NCBI RefSeq assembly: GCF_000425125.1
Contig: NZ_AULE01000031.1
Span: forward strand, 186,001 to 250,000
Reading direction: 5' to 3'
Source of the DNA: Paenibacillus taiwanensis DSM 18679
Lineage (GTDB): Bacteria; Bacillota; Bacilli; Paenibacillales; Paenibacillaceae
Length of the DNA: 64,000 nt
Part shown: in pieces, positions 25,455 through 34,167 of the stretch
How positions within the stretch are numbered: position 1 is the stretch's first letter
Layout: every line of letters begins with the position of its first letter
The notes under the pieces: model-generated
Databases searched by the model: none
Told to the model about the DNA's origin: nothing
What the model saw: the letters and a program-made list of their open reading frames with translations, nothing else
Program-made: the position numbers and the translations under genes

Positions 25455-26522
25455 TTATTGCTTGTTAACTGTCTTTAATGAATCCAGCTTGTAGTTCGCC
25501 AAGTAGTCAACGATCTGATCCAGTTCAGTATCTGTCAACGGAATTTTGTGCATCTTGTTGCCTGGCTTCAACTTGTCCGGATCTGCAATCCAATCGTGCA
25601 GATTCTTCTCCAGTTTGCCTTGGTCAATCGCTTCATCCGCATTGTCACGGTTCAGCAATATGCCCCCAACCGATTCACGTGCCCCGATCCCTTTCAGGTT
25701 CGGCCCCAACGAACCCGCGTTCTCGACAGCATGGCAGGACAAGCAGCTTGTTTTGAACTTTTCTCCGACAGCCGCGTCACCAACAAACGGCTTCGGCTCA
25801 GCCTTCATCTCGCTAACCCAAGCAGTGAACGTCGCTTCGCTTACAGCTTTCACTTTGAAATCCATAAACGCATGGGAAGGTCCGCATAACTCGGCGCACT
25901 TGCCGCGGTATACATTTTCCTTCGCTGTTTCGAAGAACATCTTATTCTTGTTTCCTTCAGGGTTCGTATCCATCTTGCCCGCGAGTGCCGGCACCCAGAA
26001 GGAATGAAGCACGTCTTGTGTCTTCAAGTTAATCGCAATCTTCTTGCCTACAGGTATGACCAGATCCTGTGCCGTGCGAACACCCAACTCAGGGTATTCG
26101 AATTCCCACCAATATTGATGAGAAGTTACATTCACCTTGACGGCTTCCTTGTCTTTGCTGTAGTCCTCTGCGAAAGCGAATACATACTTTAGCGTTGGAA
26201 CAGCCAGGATGATAAGAAGAATGATCGGTATTACTGTCCAAATGATTTCGAGCTTGTGACTACCTTCTACTTGCTTCGGAATATCGTTCTGCCCCGGTTT
26301 TCGACGGTAGCGCACAACGACATAAAAGCAGATGGCGAATACAACTATGACGACAAGCGTCATAATTATAATGGACAACTGCATGAGCCCGAACTGCTTC
26401 TCCGCAACAGGACCTTGCGGGTTGAGAGCGGAAAGATCCGCACGACCGCAAGCACTCAAGAGCAAGACGAGCCCAGCGAATAGCGGAAGGAGTCGTTTCA
26501 CAGCATGCCACCGTTTCATCAT
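25455..26522 (-). CDS. ctaC: Cytochrome c oxidase subunit II with cytochrome c domain (CtaC, caa3 type)
   Basis: This lipoprotein electron-entry subunit has 355 residues. The signal sequence ends in the lipobox LLSAC. Two membrane helices follow, then the CuA domain with CAELCGPSHAFMDF. A C-terminal class I cytochrome c domain carries CLSCH and a late Met (GNKMHK). Fusion of cytochrome c to subunit II defines caa3 oxidases. Two ATGs are adjacent and have only a weak binding site (GGGG). A short open frame with a better site ends three bases upstream and may feed ribosomes into ctaC. Confidence 0.95.
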   Translation of the reverse strand: MMKRWHAVKRLLPLFAGLVLLLSACGRADLSALNPQGPVAEKQFGLMQLSIIIMTLVVIVVFAICFYVVVRYRRKPGQNDIPKQVEGSHKLEIIWTVIPIILLIILAVPTLKYVFAFAEDYSKDKEAVKVNVTSHQYWWEFEYPELGVRTAQDLVIPVGKKIAINLKTQDVLHSFWVPALAGKMDTNPEGNKNKMFFETAKENVYRGKCAELCGPSHAFMDFKVKAVSEATFTAWVSEMKAEPKPFVGDAAVGEKFKTSCLSCHAVENAGSLGPNLKGIGARESVGGILLNRDNADEAIDQGKLEKNLHDWIADPDKLKPGNKMHKIPLTDTELDQIVDYLANYKLDSLKTVNKQ

Positions 26523-26525
26523 TGA

Positions 26526-26567
26526 TCAACCCCACTTTTTACTTTTTCGCAGATTATCGCATCTCAT
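26526..26567 (-). CDS. Possible 13-residue leader peptide before ctaC
   Basis: The open frame MRCDNLRKSKKWG has AAGGAG 11 bases upstream and stops three bases before the ctaC ATG. The ctaC gene itself has a poor binding site, so coupling is plausible. Very short frames arise often by chance; this is inference. Confidence 0.3.
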   Translation of the reverse strand: MRCDNLRKSKKWG

Positions 26568-26783
26568 GCCCTTTTCAACTCCTTAGCACACTCTAACGCA
26601 CAAATGACGTTCATGGTGAGCGAACATATGCCCGATATGCTGTGTGAAGGAGGCTGCGGCCGAGTCAAATCCTTGGAAAACCTTTGCAGAAGGCACCTCA
26701 GATTCCTATCGGTCCATAAAAGGTGAGTCACCGGCTCTAGCACGGATGTCTTAATCCTGTCAATAAACACAATCACTCACCTA

Positions 26784-26812
26784 AATATAATTTCCATAAT
26801 TTTATTTGTCAA
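26784..26812 (-). promoter_or_regulatory. Sigma-A-type promoter of the caa3 operon
   Basis: TTGACA and TATATT are 17 bases apart on the minus strand. The transcript would start near 26777, leaving a long leader before ctaC. Confidence 0.7.
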
Positions 26813-26873
26813 TGTTTCCCGCCTAGTTCACAAATTGTTCGAAAAGTCTGTTTTTTCGCGTCAAATCAACGTT

Positions 26874-26887
26874 TGTAAGCGTTTGCA
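26874..26887. promoter_or_regulatory. cre-like site (CcpA) upstream of the caa3 operon
   Basis: TGTAAGCGTTTGCA fits the Bacillus cre consensus TGNAANCGNWNNCA at every fixed position. It is about 60 bases upstream of the -35 element of the ctaC promoter and 148 bases upstream of the YhcN-like gene. Confidence 0.55.
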
Positions 26888-27034
26888 GTTTACCGTTCAC
26901 ACCTCTATAAGTAGTGTCGAAACGCTAATAATTGTGTCATTTTACCGCTTATCTAGTTATTACAAATTCCAAGTGTTGCATATGTTTTATCCTTTTTCGG
27001 AAAAATAGCAGCACATCGAAAGGAGTGTACTGAC

Positions 27035-27805
27035 GTGAATTCACATTTTGGCCAACTCTGTAAAGTTAAAACATGGAAATCAAACTGTTTCGTTCACAAT
27101 ATTGTCATATTATCTCTCATCCTGTGTTTAGCCCTGTTGTCAGGCTGTCGTTCGTATAATGAAAATGGCGGCAAATCGACCAAAGACCTAGCATCCAATT
27201 ATGCTGACCGTACAACAAGAGACTATCGTATTTCCAATCATCCTTCGTATAACGATCTACACGGCAATATGATTGGGGAAATACCATTACACGATAACAA
27301 GTACAAAGCAACAGCCCGTACACCATCTGTCCCCCTTGCAAGAGTTGCCAAGGCAGCAAGCCATCATGTGAGTCAGGTAAGCGGAGTCGCGCTCGCTTAT
27401 GTCATTGACCTGAATCACAATGCTTATGTTGCCTTAACGCTTGATGCCACTGGACTGGGCACTAAAGGTGTGGGCGGTCACTCTGCGCGAGAACAACGGG
27501 ATACCAACGTTTCCGATCCAAGCAAGCTTTCGGAACAACGAGTGGATCAGCCTGTTCCACAGATTGTGAATCCAAGCAGTCAAACGTCCTCAGAGGCGCA
27601 TAGCGAGCACCTCTCGCACGAATTTAAACAAACTGTCGCTACCGCCGTCAGAGAACAGCTGCCTGCTGTTCGACATGTTTACATCAGTGCAAATGCAGAT
27701 TTCTTCAATCATATAAGCGCCCTATCGATGAAGGTTTATCCGCAAGAATCGCTTGAGTCATATACCGATTCTTTGAAACAGATCATTAACCGCTATATGC
27801 AATAG
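27035..27805 (+). CDS. YhcN/YlaJ-family sporulation lipoprotein
   Basis: The 256-residue lipoprotein has a signal segment ending LALLSGC (lipobox). The region after residue 90 (ARVAKAASHHVSQVSGVALAYVIDLNHNAYVAL) and the C-terminal TVATAVREQLPAVRHVYISANADFF match the YhcN/YlaJ domain. These proteins occur in the inner membrane or cortex of spores and affect germination or outgrowth. A Ser/Gln/Pro-rich insert of about 45 residues splits the domain. The GTG start lies nine bases after AAAGGAG. Confidence 0.85.
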   Translation: MNSHFGQLCKVKTWKSNCFVHNIVILSLILCLALLSGCRSYNENGGKSTKDLASNYADRTTRDYRISNHPSYNDLHGNMIGEIPLHDNKYKATARTPSVPLARVAKAASHHVSQVSGVALAYVIDLNHNAYVALTLDATGLGTKGVGGHSAREQRDTNVSDPSKLSEQRVDQPVPQIVNPSSQTSSEAHSEHLSHEFKQTVATAVREQLPAVRHVYISANADFFNHISALSMKVYPQESLESYTDSLKQIINRYMQ

Positions 27806-27827
27806 ATCAAATGTTCAAATGCAATGG

Positions 27828-27880
27828 TTATGTGTGACAGTTATGTGTAACAGTCCTATGTAACAGTCCTATGTGCATTG
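27828..27880. repeat. Short degenerate tandem repeat
   Basis: Three to four copies of a 13-16 base unit related to TATGTGTAACAGTCC follow one another with small changes. The tract lies just after the YhcN-like gene. No function is evident. Confidence 0.55.
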
Positions 27881-27916
27881 GTTCTGTGCATTAGCTCCAA
27901 CAGCTCTATTGCACAA

Positions 27917-27983
27917 GGAAACGGGGAAGTGAAAATTCACGTTTCCGTTTTCGTGACCGCCACCTATTAGGTTGGCGGTCACG
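27917..27983. terminator. Tandem hairpins between converging genes
   Basis: The first hairpin has GGAAAC/GTTTCC arms extended by GTGAA/TTCAC and is followed by TTTT on the plus strand. The second has CGTGACCGCC/GGCGGTCACG arms. They lie between the YhcN-like gene and the convergent aminopeptidase gene and probably serve as terminators. Confidence 0.65.
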
Positions 27984-28009
27984 ATACCTTAATGCCTGCT
28001 CACCAGATA

Positions 28010-28810
28010 TCACTGACGCAAGCGTCGCGAGCTAAATCCGCTAACCTGTGCCAAAGAGCTCGCCGCTGTTGTCAGTATACGTGGCCCTTGCTTCGTTATC
28101 GCTATAGTATGCTCAAAGTGTGCTGCCCACTGGCCATTCATCGTCCGTACTGTCCAACCGTCACGTCCAAGCCATACATCATCATTTCCACCTAGCGTAA
28201 ATATCGGTTCCAAGGTAATGACCAGTCCTTCTTCGAGCACGATACCTGTCCCCGTACTGCCCTCATTCGGCACCTCTGGTGCTTCATGGAGTTGTCTGCC
28301 TATACCATGACCAACTAAAGTTTGAACTACCCCATAACCGCTCAGCCGTCCATACGTGCCAATCGCATGTGAAATATCACCCACTCGGCCGCCAGAACGT
28401 GCTTTCTCCATTCCTAAGCGAAGTGCTTTTAACGTATGACGAACAAGTGCCTTTACTTCTGGACGTACGCGCCCAATATTATAAGTCCAAGCCAGATCAG
28501 CCAACCAGCCTTTATATTCAACGACTAAATCTATCGTTACAATGTCCCCTGAGAGTAGTGGGATGGATGTAGGAAAACCGTGGCATACGATGTCATTACG
28601 GGAAGCACAGATCGAGTATGGAAAACCATTGTAGCCTTTCTGGTACGGATATCCGCCTTCACGTTGCAGCCATTTCTCTACAAAAGCATCAATTTCTTTA
28701 GTAGTGACCCCTGGTGCCAGCCGAGAAGCCACCTCACGATGGCATCTGGCAGCTAATCGACCAGCGGCCTGTATTTTCGCAATCTGCTCCGCGTTTTTAA
28801 GCTCCAACAT
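28010..28810 (-). CDS. Type I methionine aminopeptidase (second copy, MapB/YflG-like)
   Basis: This metalloenzyme removes the initiator Met from new proteins. The 266 residues show the metal ligands in order: two Asp in IVTIDLVVEYKGWLADLAW, His in GHGIGRQLHEAP, Glu in LEPIF and Glu in FEHTIAIT. The CHGFP motif supplies the substrate-site His. It stands alone. The essential map gene usually sits in the ribosomal protein cluster, so this is most likely the accessory paralogue. A basic tail of about 20 residues follows the domain. GGGGGAG precedes the ATG. Confidence 0.9.
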   Translation of the reverse strand: MLELKNAEQIAKIQAAGRLAARCHREVASRLAPGVTTKEIDAFVEKWLQREGGYPYQKGYNGFPYSICASRNDIVCHGFPTSIPLLSGDIVTIDLVVEYKGWLADLAWTYNIGRVRPEVKALVRHTLKALRLGMEKARSGGRVGDISHAIGTYGRLSGYGVVQTLVGHGIGRQLHEAPEVPNEGSTGTGIVLEEGLVITLEPIFTLGGNDDVWLGRDGWTVRTMNGQWAAHFEHTIAITKQGPRILTTAASSLAQVSGFSSRRLRQ

Positions 28811-29130
28811 AGTCGCTCCCCCAATTTGTCCGCAGGCGTATTTACATGCTCATGAGATCCTTCTAGTAGACTTATTCCGCGCCTAACTTTTATATGACAG
28901 CAGATACTTATGGATGTAGTCGCGTGTGATGACATGTGGAAATTTGTGACGACATGTCGTTCTAACCTTACATCCCATGCGCAGCCATTAGGGACGTACT
29001 ACCGTTCTTTACTTTAATGTAGACGCATACACTGTGCCCAAAACGTCTATATCCAAATTCAAACAGGGCATCCCTTATGGGACGCCCTGTTCAACAAGTT
29101 ATATATCAGGTGTCATCTAAAACAATTCCG
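28811..29130. other. Intergenic region with palindrome and terminator
   Basis: No gene is supported. A perfect 12-base palindrome, ACGACATGTCGT, lies at 28949-28960, with a partial copy (GATGACATGT) about 20 bases before it. The terminator of the following small gene is at 29062-29092. Confidence 0.4.
29062..29092 (-). terminator. Terminator of the 62-residue protein gene
   Basis: AACAGGGC and GCCCTGTT arms, extended by TCCC/GGGA, form a hairpin. On the minus strand a TTTGAATTTGG tail follows. Confidence 0.75.
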
Positions 29131-29319
29131 TCAAGACACACTGCTGTCAATCTTACCAAGTTCCAACTCTACAAGCTGAGTTAATTCGTCTTCATAGCCT
29201 CCCATAATCCGATACTTCCGGATATATTCCTTTACGAATTTCCTAGGATTCTTAGGTCGGAAGATCCGCGTCATCTCCAACAAGCTCTCTTTCACTTCGT
29301 TGTGACCTTTTGTAGCCAT
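29131..29319 (-). CDS. Conserved-looking small basic protein of 62 residues
   Basis: I do not recognise the family. The protein is basic in the middle (RIFRPKNPRKFVKEYIRKYR) and acidic at the end, and probably helical throughout. A good GGGAGGG site seven bases before the ATG and a terminator downstream support a real gene. A TATAAT element at 29421-29426 on the minus strand may be the -10 of its promoter. Confidence 0.65.
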   Translation of the reverse strand: MATKGHNEVKESLLEMTRIFRPKNPRKFVKEYIRKYRIMGGYEDELTQLVELELGKIDSSVS

Positions 29320-29619
29320 GAAAATTCCCTCCCAAAGCGTTGTAGATCAGGCTCCGCAACGGAGAACTAACGGACTTCGGACTCGCTTGTAACGCTGGAA
29401 TTAACTGCATAATAGTTCCTATTATATCATATTCCCCAAAGCAACAAAAACACACAATCTTTACTTGTACACCTGTTTATTGGGCATACTGACCATATCA
29501 GCTCCATTTTTCTTTACAGGACAAGCATTTTGTTTCGATTTTTGATTTTTTAACTTATCGCCTTTCTAAAAAATATTGTACAGCTCGTTCATTAACTTCA
29601 AAGGAGCGAATCCTCTCTT
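29320..29619. other. Divergent intergenic region
   Basis: No gene is supported. The minus-strand TATAAT at 29421-29426 probably belongs to the small gene. The plus-strand promoter of the serine hydrolase gene was not resolved. Confidence 0.35.
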
Positions 29620-30663
29620 ATGACCATATGCAATGCCTCTTCTGACTTGACCAATAAAAAATGCTGGATGGCTTCTTCACTCGAAAAACATAAAATCCAT
29701 CATCACCGACTAGAAGCAGCAATCGCGGCACTTTACAAGCTGCATCCCAACCTGCGCTGCTTTCTGTTAGCCCGTCAGGGAGACGTTATATGTGAAGTAT
29801 ACGTCGACTGTGACGAAACGTCGCTTCACGAGCTTCGCTCTGCAACGAAGACGATCGTTGGCATACTTGTTGGGATCGCATCAAGCCGCGGCCAAATGCC
29901 GACACTTCACGAATCGATCAAGCCCTATTTCGAAGCAGAACTTTCTCAAGGCAACCGAAATGATCCACTATGGAGCAGCATCTCCCTGTATCATCTGCTT
30001 ACGATGACAAGCGGCCTCCACTGGCAGACCGGTCCCAAGCTTGGCGAGCGATGGATTCATCGCTTCCACAATAGTGTCAGTTGGACTCGCTTTGCTCTTC
30101 GTTTGCCTGTACACGCTGCCTGGTTGAATCAGTTTCAGTACAGAAGTGTCGATTCCCATTTATTGTCAGTCTTGATTTCACGTATAACTGGCATGCGCGC
30201 AGATCAATATGCCAATAGACATTTATTTGGCCCCCTTGGGATTATCAACTATCACTGGGCGGTGTCACCTGATGGGGATACAACAGGTCACATCGGTCTT
30301 CATCTATCAGGGCGAGATATGTTAAAAATCGGACAAATGATGCTCAACAAAGGGAGCATACGTGACAACAATGTAAGCAACAGCATAGACACTGCGTACG
30401 TAATACCGTCCGAATGGATTTCCGAAACGATGCGCAGCCATCATACAGGTATTCATACGTACGGCAACTACGGCTATCAGGGATGGTCACACCGATTACA
30501 CGCATATGACGCCTTTTGTGCATTGGGACATGGCGGACAGCTAATTTATATCGTACCTGAGCTGGATATCGTGGTCGTACTGGCAGGCAATGCGCAAGTA
30601 AGAAGATGGCGCCATCCGAGACTATGGTTAGAGCAGTATTTACTGCCCGCTTGTTTACCTTAA
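29620..30663 (+). CDS. Serine hydrolase, beta-lactamase/penicillin-binding-protein-like family
   Basis: The 347-residue protein has the class C beta-lactamase-like fold markers: SATKT (the nucleophile S-x-x-K), TMTSGLHW, YRSVDSHLLSVLI in the position of the Y-x-N/S motif, and GHGGQ in place of KTG. No signal peptide is visible, so it may be cytoplasmic. Family members act as esterases, peptidases or amidases and rarely as true lactamases. AAAGGAG lies 13 bases before the ATG. Confidence 0.85.
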   Translation: MTICNASSDLTNKKCWMASSLEKHKIHHHRLEAAIAALYKLHPNLRCFLLARQGDVICEVYVDCDETSLHELRSATKTIVGILVGIASSRGQMPTLHESIKPYFEAELSQGNRNDPLWSSISLYHLLTMTSGLHWQTGPKLGERWIHRFHNSVSWTRFALRLPVHAAWLNQFQYRSVDSHLLSVLISRITGMRADQYANRHLFGPLGIINYHWAVSPDGDTTGHIGLHLSGRDMLKIGQMMLNKGSIRDNNVSNSIDTAYVIPSEWISETMRSHHTGIHTYGNYGYQGWSHRLHAYDAFCALGHGGQLIYIVPELDIVVVLAGNAQVRRWRHPRLWLEQYLLPACLP

Positions 30664-30871
30664 TGAAGGATAGAGATTAGTGTCTTTCGTCATAACGCAC
30701 GGATAGCACAACAATCTCTAAGCAGCCTCTACGCCGCCCATACAAATGTTTAACATGCCGTTACTAACAATCCCATTGGAATTGGCTTGTACAGCACGAT
30801 ATAATGGGTACAGTTCTCAATCTTGGATAAGACAGGAGAACAAGAAGTCGGCATTAAAGGAGCGACCTGTA

Positions 30872-32050
30872 TTGAAATCCATTCGTGCATTAGGCTTGGG
30901 GACTGACATCATTTTGCTATCTGTTATCTTATTCCTTGTTGAATTCGTTCGCGGAGCAGCAATCGTCAGCTTTATCCCCATATATGGTAAAAATGAACTT
31001 CACAACAGTCTGGCCATTATCGGCATTGCTATTACAGCTCATTATTTGACAGACACGGTGTTAAAGACAGGGATCGGATATTTACTTGATCGTTGGTCCG
31101 CTCGTTTGATCATTAATGTAGGTTTACTTATATCCTTGATCGGGATTGGACTTTTTGCCTGGGGAGACTTGAATTGGGTATTCATATTAGCTGCGGCCCT
31201 TTATGGCGTGGGCATCTCGCCAGTCTGGATTGTTTGTCTCACTAAAGTAAAGGAAGAGCAGCGTGCCGCTCAGATGGGTTTTCTGTATACGATATGGCTG
31301 GTCGGTATGGGGGCAGGTCCCGTTGTATTAAACGTCATTCTGGATTACAAACCTGCAATGGCATTTATATTGCTGCTTGTGCTAGCTGGGCTTGCGTGGC
31401 TAATCAGCTTTGCTGTTCCAGGGGGCAGACAGACAGGGGCGCCAACGACACCGATCCCTTTCCATGAACAATGGGTTGCACTTAAGGAGCGATTACGCGC
31501 CATTAAGCCATTACTGCCAGGCATGGTTCTGCAAACGCTTGGCGCAAGTATGCTCGTCCCCATACTACCAACTTTTGCAGAGGCCAGTCTGTCGCTGTCT
31601 AACAAGCAGTACTCGTTACTGCTTCTAATAGGGGGCGGCTGTACAGTGCTTGGACTGGTGCCTATGGGGAAGTGGTCTGACCATCATGGGCGTAAGCCAT
31701 TTCTTATTATCGGCTTTGGCATCTTTGCCTTAACGCTTGCCTCATTATCCCTACAGCCTGCTGTATGGATGGCTTACCTGCTTGCTGTAATATTGGGCGT
31801 CTCTTACGCGGCTGTTCTGCCAGCGTGGAATGCATTGCTAGCACTTTATGTGCCACCTGGTCAAAAAGGATTAGGTTGGAGTCTACTGTCAACAGTAGAA
31901 GGAATTGGTGTATTGATTGGCCCCGTCATAGGCGGTGTTTTAGCTGATAAGTTCTCAGCGGCCACAGTCGTTTGGCTTAGTGCAGGGCTGTTTGGCATTA
32001 TTGCAATTGTCTATTTGCTGTTCCCATCCCGCTGGTTTGCTGAACATTAG
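30872..32050 (+). CDS. MFS transporter
   Basis: The 392-residue carrier has about twelve hydrophobic segments. Two copies of the family loop motif, YLLDRWSARLI and GKWSDHHGRKPFLI, lie after helix 2 of each half. The TTG at 30872 lies nine bases after AAAGGAG and gives a normal N terminus (LKSIRALGLG). The frame is open upstream to an ATG at 30746, but that would add 42 unrelated residues. The substrate is unknown; the sequence fits a small-molecule or drug exporter. Confidence 0.85.
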   Translation: MKSIRALGLGTDIILLSVILFLVEFVRGAAIVSFIPIYGKNELHNSLAIIGIAITAHYLTDTVLKTGIGYLLDRWSARLIINVGLLISLIGIGLFAWGDLNWVFILAAALYGVGISPVWIVCLTKVKEEQRAAQMGFLYTIWLVGMGAGPVVLNVILDYKPAMAFILLLVLAGLAWLISFAVPGGRQTGAPTTPIPFHEQWVALKERLRAIKPLLPGMVLQTLGASMLVPILPTFAEASLSLSNKQYSLLLLIGGGCTVLGLVPMGKWSDHHGRKPFLIIGFGIFALTLASLSLQPAVWMAYLLAVILGVSYAAVLPAWNALLALYVPPGQKGLGWSLLSTVEGIGVLIGPVIGGVLADKFSAATVVWLSAGLFGIIAIVYLLFPSRWFAEH

Positions 32051-32091
32051 CGCCAGGATTAGGAACAGTCGTATTGTCTGGGAGAGGATGA

Positions 32092-32709
32092 ATGCTAGCC
32101 ATGTGGGATTGGTTGCAACAAGTCGTCACAACGTTAAAACATATCGACATGAATCAAGTAGAGCTTTGGTTAAAACATTATTCTAATTTAGGACCGATTC
32201 CCGGGATTCTGCTTCCGTTTTTGGAAGCTTTCTTACCTTTTCTGCCGCTCATCGTGTTTGTGATGGCCAATGCGGCAGCATATGGGCTATGGTTCGGCTT
32301 TCTGTACTCTTGGATTGGAGTTTGCGCAGGCTCATTTGCTATATTCTGGATTGCACGCTTGTTTGGGGGCAAATTTAACGCATACGTCCAACGCAAAATG
32401 CCAGGTACCAAGCGCTTCTTTCACTGGATTGAAGTTAAGGGGTTTACCCCTATCTTTATTCTGCTGTGCTTCCCATTTACACCGTCATCCTTAATTAATG
32501 TTGCGGCTGGTCTCAGCACGCTTTCGTTCCGTACGTTTATGATTGCCGTACTTGCTGGCAAATCATTGATGATCTTTATGATGGCCTTTATCGGCCATGA
32601 CTGGCAGGGCTTTATTCATCAACCATGGCGTATTGCGCTCGCCATTGCAGTGTTTGCACTGCTGTGGTTTGGCGGCAAGAAGCTGGAAGCAAGATATCAC
32701 ACCACCTAG
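32092..32709 (+). CDS. VTT/DedA-like (TVP38/TMEM64) membrane protein
   Basis: The 205-residue protein has the VTT core: PGILLPFLEAFLPFLPLIVF, GSFAIFWIARLFGGKF and FCFPFTP-like LLCFPFTPSSLINVAAGLS. Members move lipids across the membrane or affect envelope stability. The gene starts 41 bases after the MFS gene and may be cotranscribed. Either the ATG at 32092 or the one at 32101 could be used. Confidence 0.83.
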   Translation: MLAMWDWLQQVVTTLKHIDMNQVELWLKHYSNLGPIPGILLPFLEAFLPFLPLIVFVMANAAAYGLWFGFLYSWIGVCAGSFAIFWIARLFGGKFNAYVQRKMPGTKRFFHWIEVKGFTPIFILLCFPFTPSSLINVAAGLSTLSFRTFMIAVLAGKSLMIFMMAFIGHDWQGFIHQPWRIALAIAVFALLWFGGKKLEARYHTT

Positions 32710-32792
32710 AACATACGAGGGGATAGTCAGTCTTCTTCTTGGGAACGTTAAACTTAGACATTTAACCGATATCAGGAAGGAGCCTAGCCCTT

Positions 32793-33074
32793 ATGTCAAA
32801 AGAACGCGATCGCATGAATCCGGTTTCGCGCGAAAAAGTGGAAGTTGACGGGATCTACACAAATGAATGGGGTCGAGAAGAAGTGCTGCACCGTGGTCAA
32901 CACTATCCTTCGGACCCGCAGCTCGGCGCGACGGAGTGGGAGCTAACGCAATTTATTTATGATAACCACCATGACGGCCAAACAGACGTCCGGCTCGTTG
33001 CCAAGGCGGACGAAGATATGCCCGCGCCAAAACAGAATCACCCTCGCAAGCATACAGATCGCGGCGACAAATAG
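32793..33074 (+). CDS. Small hydrophilic protein of 93 residues, function unknown
   Basis: I do not recognise a named family. The protein is soluble and charged, with a central motif YTNEWGREEVLHRGQHYPSD and then ATEWELTQF. A tail follows that is rich in Lys, His and Pro. AAGGAG lies ten bases before the ATG and a terminator follows, so it is probably real. The His-rich NHHDG segment could bind metal, but this is a guess. Confidence 0.65.
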   Translation: MSKERDRMNPVSREKVEVDGIYTNEWGREEVLHRGQHYPSDPQLGATEWELTQFIYDNHHDGQTDVRLVAKADEDMPAPKQNHPRKHTDRGDK

Positions 33075-33120
33075 CGGACATTCGTCTTATCACTTTAGGA
33101 GCCTATTATATCCGCCCCCA

Positions 33121-33158
33121 TAAAAGCGGCCCAGCATTTACGCTCGGGCCGCTTTTAT
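33121..33158. terminator. Bidirectional terminator
   Basis: AAAAGCGGCCC and GGGCCGCTTTT arms lie between the converging 93-residue protein gene and spo0M. Confidence 0.85.
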
Positions 33159-33163
33159 TGGAC

Positions 33164-33940
33164 TTATACATATTTACGGATAAGCTCAACTAATTGTGTG
33201 GATACCTTTTCCGCTCCCAGTCTTCTCCATTCATCCCTGCTCAGGCGATAGCGGACAAAAGACTCATCCGTATCCATAGCCTCCGACAACCAGCCGCCCA
33301 AGCCACGTGCTCGGCGGTCAATCTGGAGCAGCAGTTCCAATTGGTGCTCTGTCGGATAAAAGATTACTTCCAATTCATCCAACTCATCCCGAAAATAAGA
33401 CGTCGGTACAAATTCAAACTCCTGTACAAATGGATAGCTGTGCCCTAGACGCGGCGCATGTTCACATTCAGCCTTGCGAAGGCGGAACCCAAGTCGATTC
33501 AAAGCATCAATCACGATACTTTGTTCAACACTAGGTACAATTTCGATTCGATCATGATCAGATGGATCAACCGCACTTGCGATGTCAAGCTCCGTCTTCA
33601 ACCAGACCGGTGCCTTGCCAATCGTAAGTGGTGTCTGCTGGGGCAGAATAATATGAACCGGAAAATCACGCTGTTCATTAGGCTGAAGCGTAAACGCCTC
33701 ACTCACACGATATCGTGCCAATTCGCAATTTACCCAATGCTTATGATCGTTACTCTCCTTTAAATATTGTGTCATCAGCGTCAATCGAATTCCATCCACC
33801 TGCTGCGCCACTTGCCCACCTACTATTTTGACGACACCTTGCACTTGATCACCCGGCGCATAACGTGCGTGCTCAAGAAGCGTATCTACCTTGGCATTAC
33901 CGATCCCTACACTTGCTAACAAGCGATTAAACATGGACAT
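33164..33940 (-). CDS. spo0M: Sporulation-control protein Spo0M
   Basis: This 258-residue soluble protein has an arrestin-like fold. Family markers are the opening FNRLLASVGIGNAKVDTLL, GDQVQGVVKIVGG, QRDFPVHIILP and PVWLKTELDIASAVDPSD. In Bacillus subtilis Spo0M acts upstream of the sporulation phosphorelay and on cell shape. GGAGG lies seven bases before the ATG. It is a single gene. Confidence 0.92.
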   Translation of the reverse strand: MSMFNRLLASVGIGNAKVDTLLEHARYAPGDQVQGVVKIVGGQVAQQVDGIRLTLMTQYLKESNDHKHWVNCELARYRVSEAFTLQPNEQRDFPVHIILPQQTPLTIGKAPVWLKTELDIASAVDPSDHDRIEIVPSVEQSIVIDALNRLGFRLRKAECEHAPRLGHSYPFVQEFEFVPTSYFRDELDELEVIFYPTEHQLELLLQIDRRARGLGGWLSEAMDTDESFVRYRLSRDEWRRLGAEKVSTQLVELIRKYV

Positions 33941-34167
33941 GTCATGACCTCCGCCTAAGGATTGAAACTACTACTCAATATGAATGACAGGCTCTTTCGC
34001 TTCACTGTCTCCTGATAATACGGGTTGTATTTGGAAAATGTTTCATGATTGTTGTTGTTTTATGTAAAAAGGGTTGGCAAGGAAATGATGAATGCTATAA
34101 TAGGTAAGCAGTTCTGCAGTAATCTTATAAAGGACGACAAATTACGCTATCATGGGAGAGATGGAAG

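Larger units (their letters stand above)
26568..27034. other. Intergenic region between ctaC and the YhcN-like gene
   Basis: No gene is supported. On the minus strand it holds a ctaC leader of about 250 bases, the ctaC promoter (26784-26812) and a cre-like site (26874-26887). The remaining 140 bases must hold the promoter of the sporulation lipoprotein gene, which I could not define. The leader matches no riboswitch core I recognise. Confidence 0.5.

Noticed and set aside
26564-26776. Minus-strand frame of 70 codons in the ctaC leader
   Set aside because: Its first codon is a GTG at the predicted transcription start without a binding site, and the sequence has no protein-like pattern. Only the final short frame next to ctaC was kept as a weak candidate.
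26523-26780. Riboswitch or T-box in the long ctaC leader
   Set aside because: Some GC-rich pairs and a GGTG-like segment drew attention, but the T-box sequence and the cobalamin, SAM and TPP cores are not present.
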